The notes under the pieces are model-generated. The model saw only the letters and a list, made by a program, of their open reading frames with translations. It searched no databases and was not told the DNA's origin. The position numbers were made by a program, and so were the translations under genes. From Hydrogenophaga intermedia (lineage in GTDB: Bacteria > Pseudomonadota > Gammaproteobacteria > Burkholderiales > Burkholderiaceae_C), in the NCBI RefSeq assembly GCF_023715105.1, contig NZ_JAMBNO010000004.1, positions 155,579-219,578 on the forward strand: a DNA stretch of 64,000 nucleotides. Reading direction: 5' to 3'. Shown here in pieces: positions 1 to 9,799 of the stretch (positions are counted from its first letter, which is position 1; every line of letters begins with the position of its first letter).

Positions 1-1385
1 GCGGGATGCTGCCCACGCCAGGTGCAAACAGTGCCCGCCAGGTCGGCACCGTCCACACCGCCCGGCACGGCGGTTGCGCCGGGCGCAGGCCTCAGGGGCA
101 GGTGCAGTGTGAAGCAGGCGCCGGCGTGGGGTGCCGAGACCACGTCGATGCGGCCCCCCATGGCCTGCACCAGGCGGTGCGAGATCGCCAGCCCGAGCCC
201 GGTGCCGCCGAAGCGGCGCGTGGTGCTGGCCTCGGCCTGCTCGAAAGGCTGGAACAAGCGCGCAAGGGCATCGCTGGACATGCCCACGCCGTCATCGCGC
301 ACTTCGATGGCCAGCGCGCCCTGATGCGCGAAGGCGCGCAGCGAAACCTGGCCGGTCTGCGCTCGCCCGCCACTGAACTTGATGGCGTTGCCCAGCAGGT
401 TGGCCACCACCTGGCGCAGCCGTGCGGCGTCGCCAAGCAGGGTGCCGGGCAGACCGGGCGCCACGAAGACGTGCAGCGACACGCGTTTCTGGCAGGCGGC
501 GCCAAGCCAGGCATCGGCCGTGCCTTCGATGAGACGGCGCAGCTCGAACGGTTTGTCCTCAAGGTGCAGGTGGCCCGATTCGATCTTGGAGAAGTCGAGG
601 ATGTCGTCGATCAGCCCGAGCAGGGTGTGCGCCGACTCGCGGGCGGCATGCATGAGCTCCTGCTGCTGCGGCGGCAGGCCGCTGCGGTCCATGAGCTCGA
701 TCAGACCCACCACGCCATTCATGGGTGTGCGGATCTCGTGGCTCATGGTGGCCAGGAAAGCGCTCTTGGCGGCACTGGCGGCCTCGGCCGCCTCGCGCGC
801 GTGCTCGAGTTCGGCGGTGCGCAGCGCCACCAGCGCGTGCAGGCGCTCGCGCTGGCGGGTCTCGAGTTCGACCCGGCTCAAGCGGTCGCGTCGGTTCGCG
901 AGCCAGTGCGACGCCACCCGCGCGAGGTCTTCCAGTGCCTCGCGCGCCGCGGCATCGATATCGCGCGGCGCGGTGTCGAGCACGCACAAGGTGCCCAGCG
1001 TGTGTTCGCCGTCACCGATCGGCAGGCCAGCATAGAAGCGGATGTGCGGCTCACCCGTCACGAGCGGGTGGCGTGCGAACCGCGCGTCGCCGCTGAGGTC
1101 ATGCACCACGAGTGCACGGCGCTGGTCGGTGACGGTGGAGCAGAACGCCACCTCGCGCGGCACCCAGGAGCGCTCGGCCTCGGTGCTGGCGATCGACCAG
1201 GCACTGTCGGCGTCCACCACGTTGACCATCGCGATCGGACTGCGCAAGCTGCGCGCGGCCAGGCGGACCAGGCCTTCGAGCACGGGGTCATCGGGCAGGT
1301 TCGCCAGGCTCAACTGTTCGATCGCCCGCTGGCGGCGCTCCTCGCTGGCCTCGGTCACATCCACCACGTTGTCGCGCGCGTTCAC
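1..1385 (-). CDS. GAF-domain sensor histidine kinase (C-terminus outside window)
   Basis: Inner-face sensor kinase, incomplete because the reading frame runs off the left edge with no stop. The GTG start at 1385 overlaps the TGA of the upstream receiver gene (GTGA), so the two are translationally coupled. From the start I see a GAF-like domain (about residues 25-170, containing FCSTVT and GTLCVLD), a short coiled coil, then the HisKA H-box SHEIRTPMNG with His216, an N-box (NLLGNAIKFSGG), G1 (DDGVGM) and G2 (FGGTGLGLAIS). No membrane segment is visible, so it should be cytoplasmic. Beyond the ATPase domain there may be receiver or Hpt domains that cannot be seen. The ligand is unknown. Confidence 0.85.
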   Translation of the reverse strand, partial: MNARDNVVDVTEASEERRQRAIEQLSLANLPDDPVLEGLVRLAARSLRSPIAMVNVVDADSAWSIASTEAERSWVPREVAFCSTVTDQRRALVVHDLSGDARFARHPLVTGEPHIRFYAGLPIGDGEHTLGTLCVLDTAPRDIDAAAREALEDLARVASHWLANRRDRLSRVELETRQRERLHALVALRTAELEHAREAAEAASAAKSAFLATMSHEIRTPMNGVVGLIELMDRSGLPPQQQELMHAARESAHTLLGLIDDILDFSKIESGHLHLEDKPFELRRLIEGTADAWLGAACQKRVSLHVFVAPGLPGTLLGDAARLRQVVANLLGNAIKFSGGRAQTGQVSLRAFAHQGALAIEVRDDGVGMSSDALARLFQPFEQAEASTTRRFGGTGLGLAISHRLVQAMGGRIDVVSAPHAGACFTLHLPLRPAPGATAVPGGVDGADLAGTVCTWRGQHP

Positions 1386-1798
1386 GGTCTGCCCTCCGAA
1401 GGCGACGCGCTGCCATCGCCGGGCAGGTGGCGACGGGCCCACCAGCGCAGCACCGTGGGAAGCTCGCGCCAGTGCCAGGCACTCGGCGTCCCCGAAGAAC
1501 CATCGACAAGTGCATCCTCGAACGCGAACACCTCCAGTTCAGCACGCCAGCGGGCGAGCTGGCCGATCAATGCACGGCCCCCGGAACGCTCCAGCCGCGC
1601 ATCGACGATGGCCAGCGAAGGAGGTTCGGCCAAGGCCAGGCGCAGCGCGTCGATCGGGTCGCTGGTCCAGCGCACCCGCACCTGCACCGGCCAGGGCGAG
1701 AGCACCTCCCGCACCGTGGCCACGCAATGCGAGCGCGTGCAGACCAACAGCACATCCACCGGGTCGATCCGGGGTTTGCTGTCGAAACGAGGGGGCAT
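1382..1798 (-). CDS. degenerate receiver-domain protein
   Basis: A 138-residue protein with CheY-like patterning: a hydrophobic first strand (DVLLVCT) and an aspartate after strand three (AIVDARLE, Asp66) where the phosphoacceptor would be. The acidic pair normally at the end of strand one is replaced by Cys20-Thr21, and the conserved C-terminal Lys cannot be found, so it is probably a pseudo-receiver acting without ordinary phosphotransfer. The ATG at 1798 is chosen because GGAG lies 7 nt upstream; an in-frame ATG at 1816 is possible. It is coupled to the downstream kinase by a GTGA overlap. The SD lies in the 3' arm of a 7-bp hairpin (1802-1823). Confidence 0.6.
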   Translation of the reverse strand: MPPRFDSKPRIDPVDVLLVCTRSHCVATVREVLSPWPVQVRVRWTSDPIDALRLALAEPPSLAIVDARLERSGGRALIGQLARWRAELEVFAFEDALVDGSSGTPSAWHWRELPTVLRWWARRHLPGDGSASPSEGRP

Positions 1799-1801
1799 GA
1801 G

Positions 1802-1823
1802 GGTCTCCGCAATCATGGAGACC
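1802..1823 (-). promoter_or_regulatory. hairpin masking the SD of the degenerate receiver gene
   Basis: Read on the minus strand, GGTCTCC, an 8-nt loop and GGAGACC form a perfect 7-bp stem whose 3' arm contains the GGAG Shine-Dalgarno of the start at 1798. It could limit initiation or couple it to upstream translation. The structure is seen in the sequence; its function is inferred. Confidence 0.4.
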
Positions 1824-1903
1824 GATGGTGCGACCGCGTGAACCGCGGCGATGCCGGGAAAGCTGGACCCGACGCGTACGGGATCGGCGCCCGCTGCCGG
1901 CTT

Positions 1904-2545
1904 TCAGAGATCGTCGGCGCTGATCAGGCCTTCGCGGATGGCCAGGCGCACCAGCGCTGGCAGGTCGCTCACACCCAGCTTGGCCATCAGGCGGCTGCGG
2001 TAGCTCTCCACCGTTTTGGGCGACAGGTGCAACTGTTCGCCGATCGCCACGCTGGTGTGGCCCTGCACCACGAGCTGGATCACCTGGCGCTCACGCACCG
2101 AAAGCGATGCGATGCCGCCGGTCTCGCCGCCCTGCGTGAGGCCCTGCACCGCGAGTTCGGCCACCTCGCCACCGAGATGCTTTCGCCCGGCGGCCACCGC
2201 CTCGACCGCCTGCAGCACCTCGCGCGCCGGCGAGCCCTTGAGCACATAGCCGTGCGCCCCGAGGCGCATGGCCTCGGCCACATGGCGCGGCTGGGCCGAC
2301 ATGGTGAGCATGATCACGCGTGTGGACAGCTTGCGTTTGACGAGCTGCTCCAGCAGCTCGAAGCCAGAGCGCTGGCCCAGCTGCAGGTCCAACAAAAGCA
2401 AGGCCGGTGTCAGCCGTGTCAGCTCGGCAAGCGCCTCGGTGGGGTTGTCGGACTCGCCCACCACGCGGTGGCCGGCGTCCTCGAGCACGGCACGCAGGCC
2501 GTCGCGCATCATGGCGTGGTCGTCGACGAGGTAGATGTCACTCAT
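1904..2545 (-). CDS. NarL/FixJ-family response regulator
   Basis: A 213-residue two-component regulator. The receiver starts immediately (YLVDDHAMMRDG; acidic pair Asp8/Asp9), with the phosphoacceptor at Asp53 (LLLLDLQLG), the switch Thr in IMLTMS and Lys in YVLKGSP. The C-terminal LuxR-type helix-turn-helix has the usual signature (LSVRERQVIQLVVQG ... SPKTVESYRSRL). A longer in-frame extension exists, but the ATG at 2545 gives the canonical receiver start. It follows the large sensor kinase after 50 bp on the same strand and is almost certainly its cognate regulator. The regulon cannot be inferred. Confidence 0.92.
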   Translation of the reverse strand: MSDIYLVDDHAMMRDGLRAVLEDAGHRVVGESDNPTEALAELTRLTPALLLLDLQLGQRSGFELLEQLVKRKLSTRVIMLTMSAQPRHVAEAMRLGAHGYVLKGSPAREVLQAVEAVAAGRKHLGGEVAELAVQGLTQGGETGGIASLSVRERQVIQLVVQGHTSVAIGEQLHLSPKTVESYRSRLMAKLGVSDLPALVRLAIREGLISADDL

Positions 2546-2595
2546 GGTCGGGGTCGGGTCCTTCTGTTTCGTGTTCGTGTCGTTACTCTCGCTGT

Positions 2596-5196
2596 TCAGT
2601 ACCGCGTGCTCGATTCGGCGCTGGCGTCCAGCTCGCCAAGGCCACTGTCGGGCCGCGTGGCCCAGGTCAGCGTGACCAGCGTGCCGCCGGCATGGCGGGT
2701 GCGTACCTGCAGCCGCGCGCCGATGGCCAGCGCCCGCTCGCGCATGCCCACCATGCCCAGGTGGCCGGGCCGCCCGTACAGCGCGTCCTCGGGCAGGCCG
2801 ATGCCGTCGTCGCCGATGTCCAGCCGCAGCCGCTCGGCATCGCCCTGCACGCGCACACGTATCTCGCGGCACTGCGCATGCTCCAGCGCGTTGGCGATCG
2901 CCTCGCGCGCCACCATGAAGGCCGCGTATTCCACGTCCTCGGGCCAGCGTTGTTCGCTATCGCGGGAGTCGCTCACAAGGTCGATCCGCACCGGCTCGGC
3001 CTCGGGCGCCCGCTGGCGGATCTCGTTGTCCAGGGCGGCCACCAGGCCCGCCGATTCGAGCAGCGGCGGGCGCAACCTGACCAATGCCTGGCGCACCTCC
3101 GCAATCGCCTGGTCGATCTGCTGTCCCACGATGCGCGCGCGCTCCAGCGCCTTGGGCGGCAGCTGCTCGCGCGTGAGGTTGCCCAACGCATCGAACGACA
3201 ACCGGATCGCCCCCAGCGTCTGGCCCAACTGGTCATGCAGCGTTTGTGCAAGCTCCCGCGTGGTGACCTGCTCCTGCTGCAGCAGCCGTTGCGTGAGCTC
3301 GGACAACTCCACCTGGTAGCGCGCCAGCGCCTGCTCAGCGCGCACGCGCTCGGTCACGTCGCGCAGGATGGCGGTGAGCAGCTTGTGTCCGCGCACCGTG
3401 ATCTGCGAGATCGAGGCCTCCAGCTCGAGCTCGGTGCCGTCGGCACGCATGCCCTTGACGCGACCGAAACCCATGCGACGCGTGGTCGTGCTCGACTCGG
3501 CAAAGCGCTGCATCAGCCCCAGATGCCCCGCCCGGTGCGCGGGCGGCAGCAGCACGTCCAGCGGCTGGCCGAGCATGTTCTCGGCACTGCGCCCGAAAAT
3601 GCGCGCCGCCGCCGGATTGAACAGCGTGATGCGGCCGTCCATGTCCACGCCGACGACCGCGTCGCTGGCGGCGTTGATGACGGCGGCCAGCACCTCGCCT
3701 TGCTCGCGCAGACGCAATTCGCCCACGCGCTCGGCGGTGAGGTCGCGCACCTGCGCCAGGATCCCGACCGGCTTGCCGTCGGTACCGAGCAGCTTGGTCA
3801 GTCGCCATTCGCCCCAGATGTCGCTGCCATCGCGGCGCAGCATGTGGCCTTCGAAGCCGCGCGGCTGGTTGTCCAGCGCCATCTCGCGCCGCAGCGCCTG
3901 TCGCACGCCGTCGGGGACCTTGTCCTGGAAGATCTCGTCGACATGGCGCCCTTCGGCCTGCGCCGCGCTCCAGCCGAACATCGCCTCGGCCGCCCGATTC
4001 CAGTACAGCACGCGATAACCCATGTCGACCAGATACACCGGCGCGGGCAGGTGGTCGAGCACGTTCTGCAGGCGGCTTGCGTCGTTGAGCACCTGCGCCA
4101 GCGTCTGCTCGGCGCGGGTGGCGCCGCCGCGTGGTGGCAGGCGGCGCATCTGCTCGGTGATCACGCGCAGCACCGCCCCCGGCGCGGCGTCGAGCTGGGG
4201 GTCGAGCCGCTCGGCCACGGCATCCAGCACTTCGCTGTAGGGCCGTGCCAGGCGCCGCGACAGCCAGAAGCCCGCCAGCCCGAGGAACAGGGCGGTGAGG
4301 CTTCCAGCCCACACGATGCTGCGCTGCACCTCGCGCACCGGTGCCAGGGCCAACGCCAGCGGCTGCCAGGCCACGGCCTGCCAGTCGGTGCGCAAGGGCG
4401 AATCGGCGGGCACGACCGGTGTGCGCACCATCAGCAAGGTCTCGCCGGTGGTGCTGACGACGGTGCGCGGCGAGCCCGGGGGCGCTGCCATGAGCGCAGC
4501 CCATTGATCGGGCGTCACCGGCGCGCGTTCGCCCAGCAGACGCTCGCCGCCCGCGTTACCCAGCTCGACCTGCAGTCCGCGCTGCGTGGCAGACGGCCCG
4601 ACCACCGCCTGGCGCAGGCCCTCGAAGAACGCAGCATCCAGGTGCGCCGCCAGAACACCCACGGGTTGACCCGTCGCATCGAGGTAAGGGCGCGCGATGT
4701 CGGCCAGCTCGTCCGGCACAGGCAGCTGTTGCGCACGCAAAGGCTCCACCAGGGCGCGCGGTGGGTGCAGGCTTCCGAACCACAGGCCGCGGCGCCCTTC
4801 CAGGAACACCGGGCGGTTCGCGATGCTGAGGCCCTCCAGCAGCCCGTCGCTGCCGGCGATCACCACGCCCTGTGCGTTGGTGGCACCGATCCATACATAC
4901 GCCGGCGAGCTGCGCTTGAGCGCATCGAGTTGCAGGCGCAGGGCGCTGCTGTCCAGCCCCAGCGCGGGCATGTTGGCGACGAGGCTGACTTCGGCGGCGC
5001 GGCGGGCCAGCACGCGCGCGAGCTGATCGGCATACACCGCCGAGGCCTGCTCCACGCGCTGTTGGGCGCGGCGCTCCAGTTCGTCGCCGACGATGCGCTC
5101 GACCAGCCAGATCACCAGCCCCAGCAGCAGCACCGCAGCGGCGGCCGGCAGCAGTGGTAGCCATAACTGCACCGAGCGTGTTCGGTGTTGCGCCAT
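2596..5196 (-). CDS. membrane PAS-PAS sensor histidine kinase (NarX/UhpB-type HisKA_3)
   Basis: An 866-residue sensor kinase. A first membrane helix (about residues 10-32) and a second one near 300-320 flank a 260-residue extracytoplasmic sensor region that looks like a Cache-type fold. Two PAS domains follow (about 370-480 and 490-610), then a HisKA_3 dimerisation domain (TLHDQLGQ, phospho-acceptor His654) and a HATPase ending in HLGMVGMRERALAIG. HisKA_3 kinases pair with NarL-type regulators, and one lies 50 bp downstream. The start at 5196 puts the first membrane helix near the N-terminus; an upstream in-frame start would add about 39 Arg-rich residues and looks unlikely. The signal is unknown. 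Confidence 0.9.
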   Translation of the reverse strand: MAQHRTRSVQLWLPLLPAAAAVLLLGLVIWLVERIVGDELERRAQQRVEQASAVYADQLARVLARRAAEVSLVANMPALGLDSSALRLQLDALKRSSPAYVWIGATNAQGVVIAGSDGLLEGLSIANRPVFLEGRRGLWFGSLHPPRALVEPLRAQQLPVPDELADIARPYLDATGQPVGVLAAHLDAAFFEGLRQAVVGPSATQRGLQVELGNAGGERLLGERAPVTPDQWAALMAAPPGSPRTVVSTTGETLLMVRTPVVPADSPLRTDWQAVAWQPLALALAPVREVQRSIVWAGSLTALFLGLAGFWLSRRLARPYSEVLDAVAERLDPQLDAAPGAVLRVITEQMRRLPPRGGATRAEQTLAQVLNDASRLQNVLDHLPAPVYLVDMGYRVLYWNRAAEAMFGWSAAQAEGRHVDEIFQDKVPDGVRQALRREMALDNQPRGFEGHMLRRDGSDIWGEWRLTKLLGTDGKPVGILAQVRDLTAERVGELRLREQGEVLAAVINAASDAVVGVDMDGRITLFNPAAARIFGRSAENMLGQPLDVLLPPAHRAGHLGLMQRFAESSTTTRRMGFGRVKGMRADGTELELEASISQITVRGHKLLTAILRDVTERVRAEQALARYQVELSELTQRLLQQEQVTTRELAQTLHDQLGQTLGAIRLSFDALGNLTREQLPPKALERARIVGQQIDQAIAEVRQALVRLRPPLLESAGLVAALDNEIRQRAPEAEPVRIDLVSDSRDSEQRWPEDVEYAAFMVAREAIANALEHAQCREIRVRVQGDAERLRLDIGDDGIGLPEDALYGRPGHLGMVGMRERALAIGARLQVRTRHAGGTLVTLTWATRPDSGLGELDASAESSTRY

Positions 5197-5434
5197 GCCG
5201 CGCGTGCTCCTTCCCCTGACCGGTTCCCTGGCCGGCCTTCTCCGGGCTGCGCCGACTTTACGGCACCGCCCATCAGGGAAAAACCACGATTGCCTCAGGG
5301 GCAAAACCGTCACCAGCCCTTGCGCCCTGAAAGTGGCGCAACGGGGCCAGCGACGCTAGAGTCCCGAGCACCGGGGTTGCCACCCCGCCAACCACAACGC
5401 CGCGCAGTCCGCGATGCGCATCAGGGGGCGACGC

Positions 5435-7474
5435 ATGAATGCTGCAGACAAGGGGCCGACCGAGGTGTCAGCGAGCGCGGGCGCAGACGCGCGCGACGAG
5501 GTTCGCGCGCTCGGGCAGAACGCGCCGTGCGGCCTGCTCGCGCTGGACAGCGGCCTTCGGGTGCGCGCCATCAACGACACGCTGCTTCACTGGCTCGGCC
5601 GCGAGCGCAGCGAGCTCGAGCGGCTTGCCGGCCACGCCGGCTGGGCCGACTTCCCCACGCTGGCGCGCCTGAGCGAGGAAAGCGAGCTGCAGTTGCTGCG
5701 CGAACACCTGCACGAGCTGCAGACCAGCGGGCGGGCGCCGCCGCTGGCTTTGCGCCTGTTTGGCAAGGACGGCGGTTTTTTCACGGTCGAGCTGATCTCG
5801 CAGGCCGTGCGCGACGCCAGCGGGCGCTTCGTGCAATCGCGCAGCGTGGCGGTGGACGTGAGCGCGCGCGAGCAGATCGAGCACCAGATCGTTGCGCGGC
5901 TGCGTCTGCTGCAAAGCATCACCGACCGCACGCCCTCGCGCCTGGCCTACTACGACACCGATCTGGTGTGCCGCTTCTGCAACAGGGCGTATGCCGAGGG
6001 CTATGGCCTGACGCCCGACGAGGTGATCGGCGTCGAGCTCGGGCGCGTGCTGCTGCCCGAGGTGCTGCCCGAAGTGCTGCCGCGCGTGGCCCGTGCGCTC
6101 AATGGGGAAACCATCAGCCACGAGGCCGAACGCCCCGATGCGGACGGCTTGAAGCGCTACCACGAGGTGCATTACCTGCCCGACCTGCAAGACGGGCAGG
6201 CCGTGGGCTTTTTCATCGAGCTGATCGACATCACCGAGCGGCGCCGCACCGAGGACTTTGTCTTCAACGCCAACCTCGACCTCGAAGAGCGCGTGGCGCA
6301 GCGCAGCGCCGAGCTCTACGCCAGCGAGCAGCGCTTCAGGCTCATGTCGCGCACCATCCGCGACCACGGCATCTTCTTCATCGATCCCGACGGCGCCGTG
6401 GCCGACTGGACCGACAGCGCGCAGCGCCTGTTCGGCTTCGAGCGCGCGCAGATTCTGGGTCGCGCGCTGGACGCGCTGTTTCAGGCCGAGGGCAGCGCCG
6501 TCGAGCCGCCCGGCACGCAGGACGCGCAGGCACTGCTTGACCGCTGCATCGAGACCGGCCACGCCGAGCACCAGGGCTGGAGCCTGCGCCGCGACGGTAC
6601 GCGTTTCTGGTCACAGACCATGCTCACCGCACTGCGCGACGAGCGCGAGCAGTTGCAGGGCGTGTCGGTGATCGTGCGCGACCTCACCGAGAGCAAGCGC
6701 CTGGCCGACGTGACGGCACAACTGAACCAGGCGCTGGAGCGGCAGGTGAAGGAACGCACGGCCCAGCTCGACGAAGCACACCGCGACCTCGACGCCTTCT
6801 CCTACACCGTGGCGCATGACTTGCGCGCACCGCTGCGCCACATCAGCCAATACGTGACGCTCACGCAGGAGGAGCTCGAGCCCGAGGCGCGCCACGAACT
6901 GCTGCAGTACCAGGCCTCGATCGCCGCCGCCGCGCGGCGCATGGGCCTCATGATCGACGGGCTGCTGGAGTTCACGCGCCTGGGCCGCGTGCGGCTCGAT
7001 TCGGTGCCGGTCTCGCTCGCACCGCTGGTGCAAGGGCTGGTGAGCCACCTGCGCGCCGAGGTCACCCCGCGCGAGATCGACTGGGTGATCGACCCCGACC
7101 TGCCGATGGTCAGCGGGGATCCGATCCTGCTGGCCGAGGTGCTGGGCAAGCTGCTGGACAACGCCGCCAAGTTCACCCGCCGCGTGCCGCAGGCGCGCAT
7201 CGAGATCGGCCAGTTGCCGGCCGCCGACCACAAGGTCACCCTGTTCGTGCGCGACAACGGCGTCGGCTTCGACCTCGCCAAGGCACGCAACCTGTTCCTC
7301 ATGTTCCAGCGCCAGCACCATTCGATGGACTACGAGGGCATCGGCATGGGCCTGGCCCTGGCGCACCGCATCGTGCAGCGCCACGACGGCCGCCTGTGGT
7401 GCGAAACCGCGCCGGGGGAGGGCTGCACCTTCTTCGTGGAGCTGCCGCGGGCACAAGACGCCACGCCCGGTTGA
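5435..7474 (+). CDS. multi-PAS sensor histidine kinase
   Basis: A 679-residue soluble sensor kinase with three PAS-like segments (about residues 25-145, 150-275 and 295-415), a coiled coil (RQVKERTAQLDEAHRDLDAF) and a phytochrome-like kinase core. The H-box is VAHDLRAPLRHIS with His461, the N-box LLDNAAKFT, G1 DNGVGFD and G2 GIGMGLALAHRIV. The start at 5435 has an AGGGGG Shine-Dalgarno 6-8 nt upstream. It has no membrane helix and no adjacent regulator on its strand, so it is an orphan kinase, transcribed divergently from the NarX-like kinase. PAS cofactor and signal are not evident. Confidence 0.9.
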   Translation: MNAADKGPTEVSASAGADARDEVRALGQNAPCGLLALDSGLRVRAINDTLLHWLGRERSELERLAGHAGWADFPTLARLSEESELQLLREHLHELQTSGRAPPLALRLFGKDGGFFTVELISQAVRDASGRFVQSRSVAVDVSAREQIEHQIVARLRLLQSITDRTPSRLAYYDTDLVCRFCNRAYAEGYGLTPDEVIGVELGRVLLPEVLPEVLPRVARALNGETISHEAERPDADGLKRYHEVHYLPDLQDGQAVGFFIELIDITERRRTEDFVFNANLDLEERVAQRSAELYASEQRFRLMSRTIRDHGIFFIDPDGAVADWTDSAQRLFGFERAQILGRALDALFQAEGSAVEPPGTQDAQALLDRCIETGHAEHQGWSLRRDGTRFWSQTMLTALRDEREQLQGVSVIVRDLTESKRLADVTAQLNQALERQVKERTAQLDEAHRDLDAFSYTVAHDLRAPLRHISQYVTLTQEELEPEARHELLQYQASIAAAARRMGLMIDGLLEFTRLGRVRLDSVPVSLAPLVQGLVSHLRAEVTPREIDWVIDPDLPMVSGDPILLAEVLGKLLDNAAKFTRRVPQARIEIGQLPAADHKVTLFVRDNGVGFDLAKARNLFLMFQRQHHSMDYEGIGMGLALAHRIVQRHDGRLWCETAPGEGCTFFVELPRAQDATPG

Positions 7475-7531
7475 CCCGGTGAGCCCGCAACGGCCGCCGC
7501 GGCTGGCCGAGGCCCTGCGCCGCCCCCGCAC

Positions 7532-8569
7532 TCAGGGCCGCGCGAATGCGGGCACCTGAAAGCGCTTTCGGTACGCACCCGGAGCCATGCCGGTGATGCG
7601 GCGGAACAGCCGGCGAAAGAAGGCGGCGTCCTCGTAGCCCACGCGCCAGCTGATCTCGTCCACCGACGCGCTGGTGCGCTCGAGACGGCGCTTGGCATCT
7701 TCCACCCGCAGGCGCTGCACATAGTCGAGCGGGGTGAGCCCGGTGGCGGCACTGAAGCGGCGCTTGAAGGTGCGCTCGGCCAGGCGCGAGCGGCGCATCG
7801 CTTCCTCCACCGGGTTCGCCACCGAGAAATGCGTGTCGAGCCAGGCCTGCGAGGCCTCGATCTCGGCATCGCCGTGGTCGGTGCGTCCTTCGAACACGAT
7901 GAAGGGCGCCAGACCCTCCTGGTGCCACTGCAGCGCGAACAAACGCGCCACGTCCTGCGCGGCGGTGGCGCCGGCGTGGCGCGCGATGAGGTAGAGCACG
8001 AGGTCGTGCCAGGTGGCCGAAGCCCCCGAGCAGATGAGCTCTTCGCGGTGACCGGCAATCACCAGCACACGCTCGGGATGCACGGTGATGGCGGGATGCA
8101 CCGCCTGGAACAGCCGCTCGTAGGCGAAGTGGACGGTGGCGTCCTTGCCGTCGAACAGGCCCGTCTCGCCCAGCAGGAAGATGCCCGAACAAGCCGAACA
8201 CAGCAGCGCGCCCTGCGCATGCATGCGCAGCATCCAGCGCACGAGCGTGGGGTAGCGCTGCTTCACCCAGCCGTCGGCGCGCAACACCAGCGACGGCACG
8301 ATCACGATGTCGGTGCTCTCCACGTGCGCCACGCTGCGTTGCACCTGCACCGGCACGCCGCTGGCCAGCATCAGCGGCCCCGCACGTTCGCTCACGATCT
8401 CGACCTCGAAGGGCGCCTGGGCACCGGTGGCCCGGCCCATCGCGTCCATCACCGAGAACGCGTTCATCACGTCGTAAACGCCGAACAACGTGGACGCCCC
8501 GGCCTCGGGCAGGGCCACGAGGCTCACGTGCAGCGCACGGCCGCGAGTGCGGGTCGAGGTGGGTTTCAT
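7532..8569 (-). CDS. GlxA-family AraC transcriptional regulator (DJ-1/PfpI-like N-terminus)
   Basis: A 345-residue regulator with an N-terminal DJ-1/PfpI-like domain (about 20-200, including LLCSACSGIFLLGETGL at the nucleophile-elbow position) and a C-terminal AraC HTH (about 235-340, ERTFKRRFSAATG ... SWRVGYEDAAFFRRLFRR). Proteins of this architecture regulate amine or amino-acid catabolism in several proteobacteria. It is divergent from the methyltransferase at 8702, a possible target. The ATG at 8569 is preferred to an upstream in-frame one because the domain begins about 12 residues later. Confidence 0.88.
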   Translation of the reverse strand: MKPTSTRTRGRALHVSLVALPEAGASTLFGVYDVMNAFSVMDAMGRATGAQAPFEVEIVSERAGPLMLASGVPVQVQRSVAHVESTDIVIVPSLVLRADGWVKQRYPTLVRWMLRMHAQGALLCSACSGIFLLGETGLFDGKDATVHFAYERLFQAVHPAITVHPERVLVIAGHREELICSGASATWHDLVLYLIARHAGATAAQDVARLFALQWHQEGLAPFIVFEGRTDHGDAEIEASQAWLDTHFSVANPVEEAMRRSRLAERTFKRRFSAATGLTPLDYVQRLRVEDAKRRLERTSASVDEISWRVGYEDAAFFRRLFRRITGMAPGAYRKRFQVPAFARP

Positions 8570-8701
8570 GGCCGGCCATTGTGACGCGACGCGCTGACGC
8601 GCGCATGGCACGAATCGACCGTTCGAGGGCACATCCGCCACTGACGCGATCGGGCTGCGAACGGGAAGATGCCTTCACCCACCCACCACCAGGAACGCCC
8701 C

Positions 8702-9778
8702 ATGACCACCGCCACCACCACCGCCATCGATCCGCAACGCCTCGAGGCCTTCGTCAACCGCGCCATCCAGGACATCGCCGCCGCCTACGGGGGCGTGATG
8801 GTGGGCCTGGGTCACAAACTCGGCCTGTACCGCGCGCTGGCCGGCGCCGGACCACTGACCTCGCGCGAACTCGCCCGCCGCAGTGGCTGCGCCGAGCGCT
8901 ATGTTCGTGAGTGGCTCAACGCGCAGGCCGCCGCCGGCTACATCGACCACCACGCCGTCAGCGACAGCTTCGAACTCTCCCCCGAGCAGGCCTTCGTGCT
9001 GGCGGACGAAGACAGCCCCGTCTTCATGCCGCCCGCCTGGGAGGTGCCGGCCTCGATGTGGTTCGACGAGGCGAAGACACTGGAGGCGTTTCGAACCGGC
9101 AAAGGCGTGGCCTGGGGTGAGCACGACCGGCGCATGAGCTGCGGCGTGGCCGCGTTCTACCGCAACGGCTACCGGGCGGCGCTGGTGCCGCATTGGCTGC
9201 CTGCGCTGGACGGCGTGGTCGAACGCCTGCAGGCCGGCATCGCGGTCGCCGACATCGGCTGCGGGCATGGACACACCACGATCCTGATGGCGCAGGCGTT
9301 TCCCCGCTCACGCTTCCACGGCTTCGACGCCCACGCCGCCTCGATCGAGGAAGCCCGTCGCAACGCCGAGGCCGCAGGCGTGGCCGAACGTGTGCAATTC
9401 GATGTCGCCCGTGCCACCGAAGTGCCCGATCGCGGCTACGGCCTCGTGTGCTTCTTCGACTGCCTGCACGACCTGGGCGATCCAGTGGCCGCGGCACGCC
9501 ACGCGGGCCAGGTGCTCGGCGACGACGGCACGGTCATGCTGGTGGAGCCGTTCGCCAACGATCGGCCGCAGGACAACCGCTCGGTCACGGCGCAGCTCTA
9601 CTACGCGGGGTCCACCACCATCTGCTGCGCTCACGCCATCGCCGAAGGCGGACACCTGGTGCTGGGCGCACAGGCCGGCCAGAAGCGCCTGGCCGCGGTG
9701 TTTCGCGAAGCCAGCTTCACGCACTTTCGACGCGCCGCGGAAACACCGCACAACCTGATCCTGGAGGCGCGGCGCTGA
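8702..9778 (+). CDS. class I SAM-dependent methyltransferase with N-terminal winged helix
   Basis: A 358-residue protein. Residues 1-90 resemble a winged-helix dimerisation domain (LTSRELARRSGCAERYVREWL), followed by a Rossmann methyltransferase fold with the SAM-binding motif VADIGCGHGHTT and an acidic strand-two end (FHGFDAH). FFDCLHDLGDP corresponds to the motif after strand four. The architecture matches small-molecule methyltransferases of the Rv2258c type. The ATG at 8702 has AGGAA upstream. It is divergent from the GlxA-type regulator. Substrate unknown. Confidence 0.85.
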   Translation: MTTATTTAIDPQRLEAFVNRAIQDIAAAYGGVMVGLGHKLGLYRALAGAGPLTSRELARRSGCAERYVREWLNAQAAAGYIDHHAVSDSFELSPEQAFVLADEDSPVFMPPAWEVPASMWFDEAKTLEAFRTGKGVAWGEHDRRMSCGVAAFYRNGYRAALVPHWLPALDGVVERLQAGIAVADIGCGHGHTTILMAQAFPRSRFHGFDAHAASIEEARRNAEAAGVAERVQFDVARATEVPDRGYGLVCFFDCLHDLGDPVAAARHAGQVLGDDGTVMLVEPFANDRPQDNRSVTAQLYYAGSTTICCAHAIAEGGHLVLGAQAGQKRLAAVFREASFTHFRRAAETPHNLILEARR

Positions 9779-9799
9779 ACGCGCACCGCAGCATCACCC

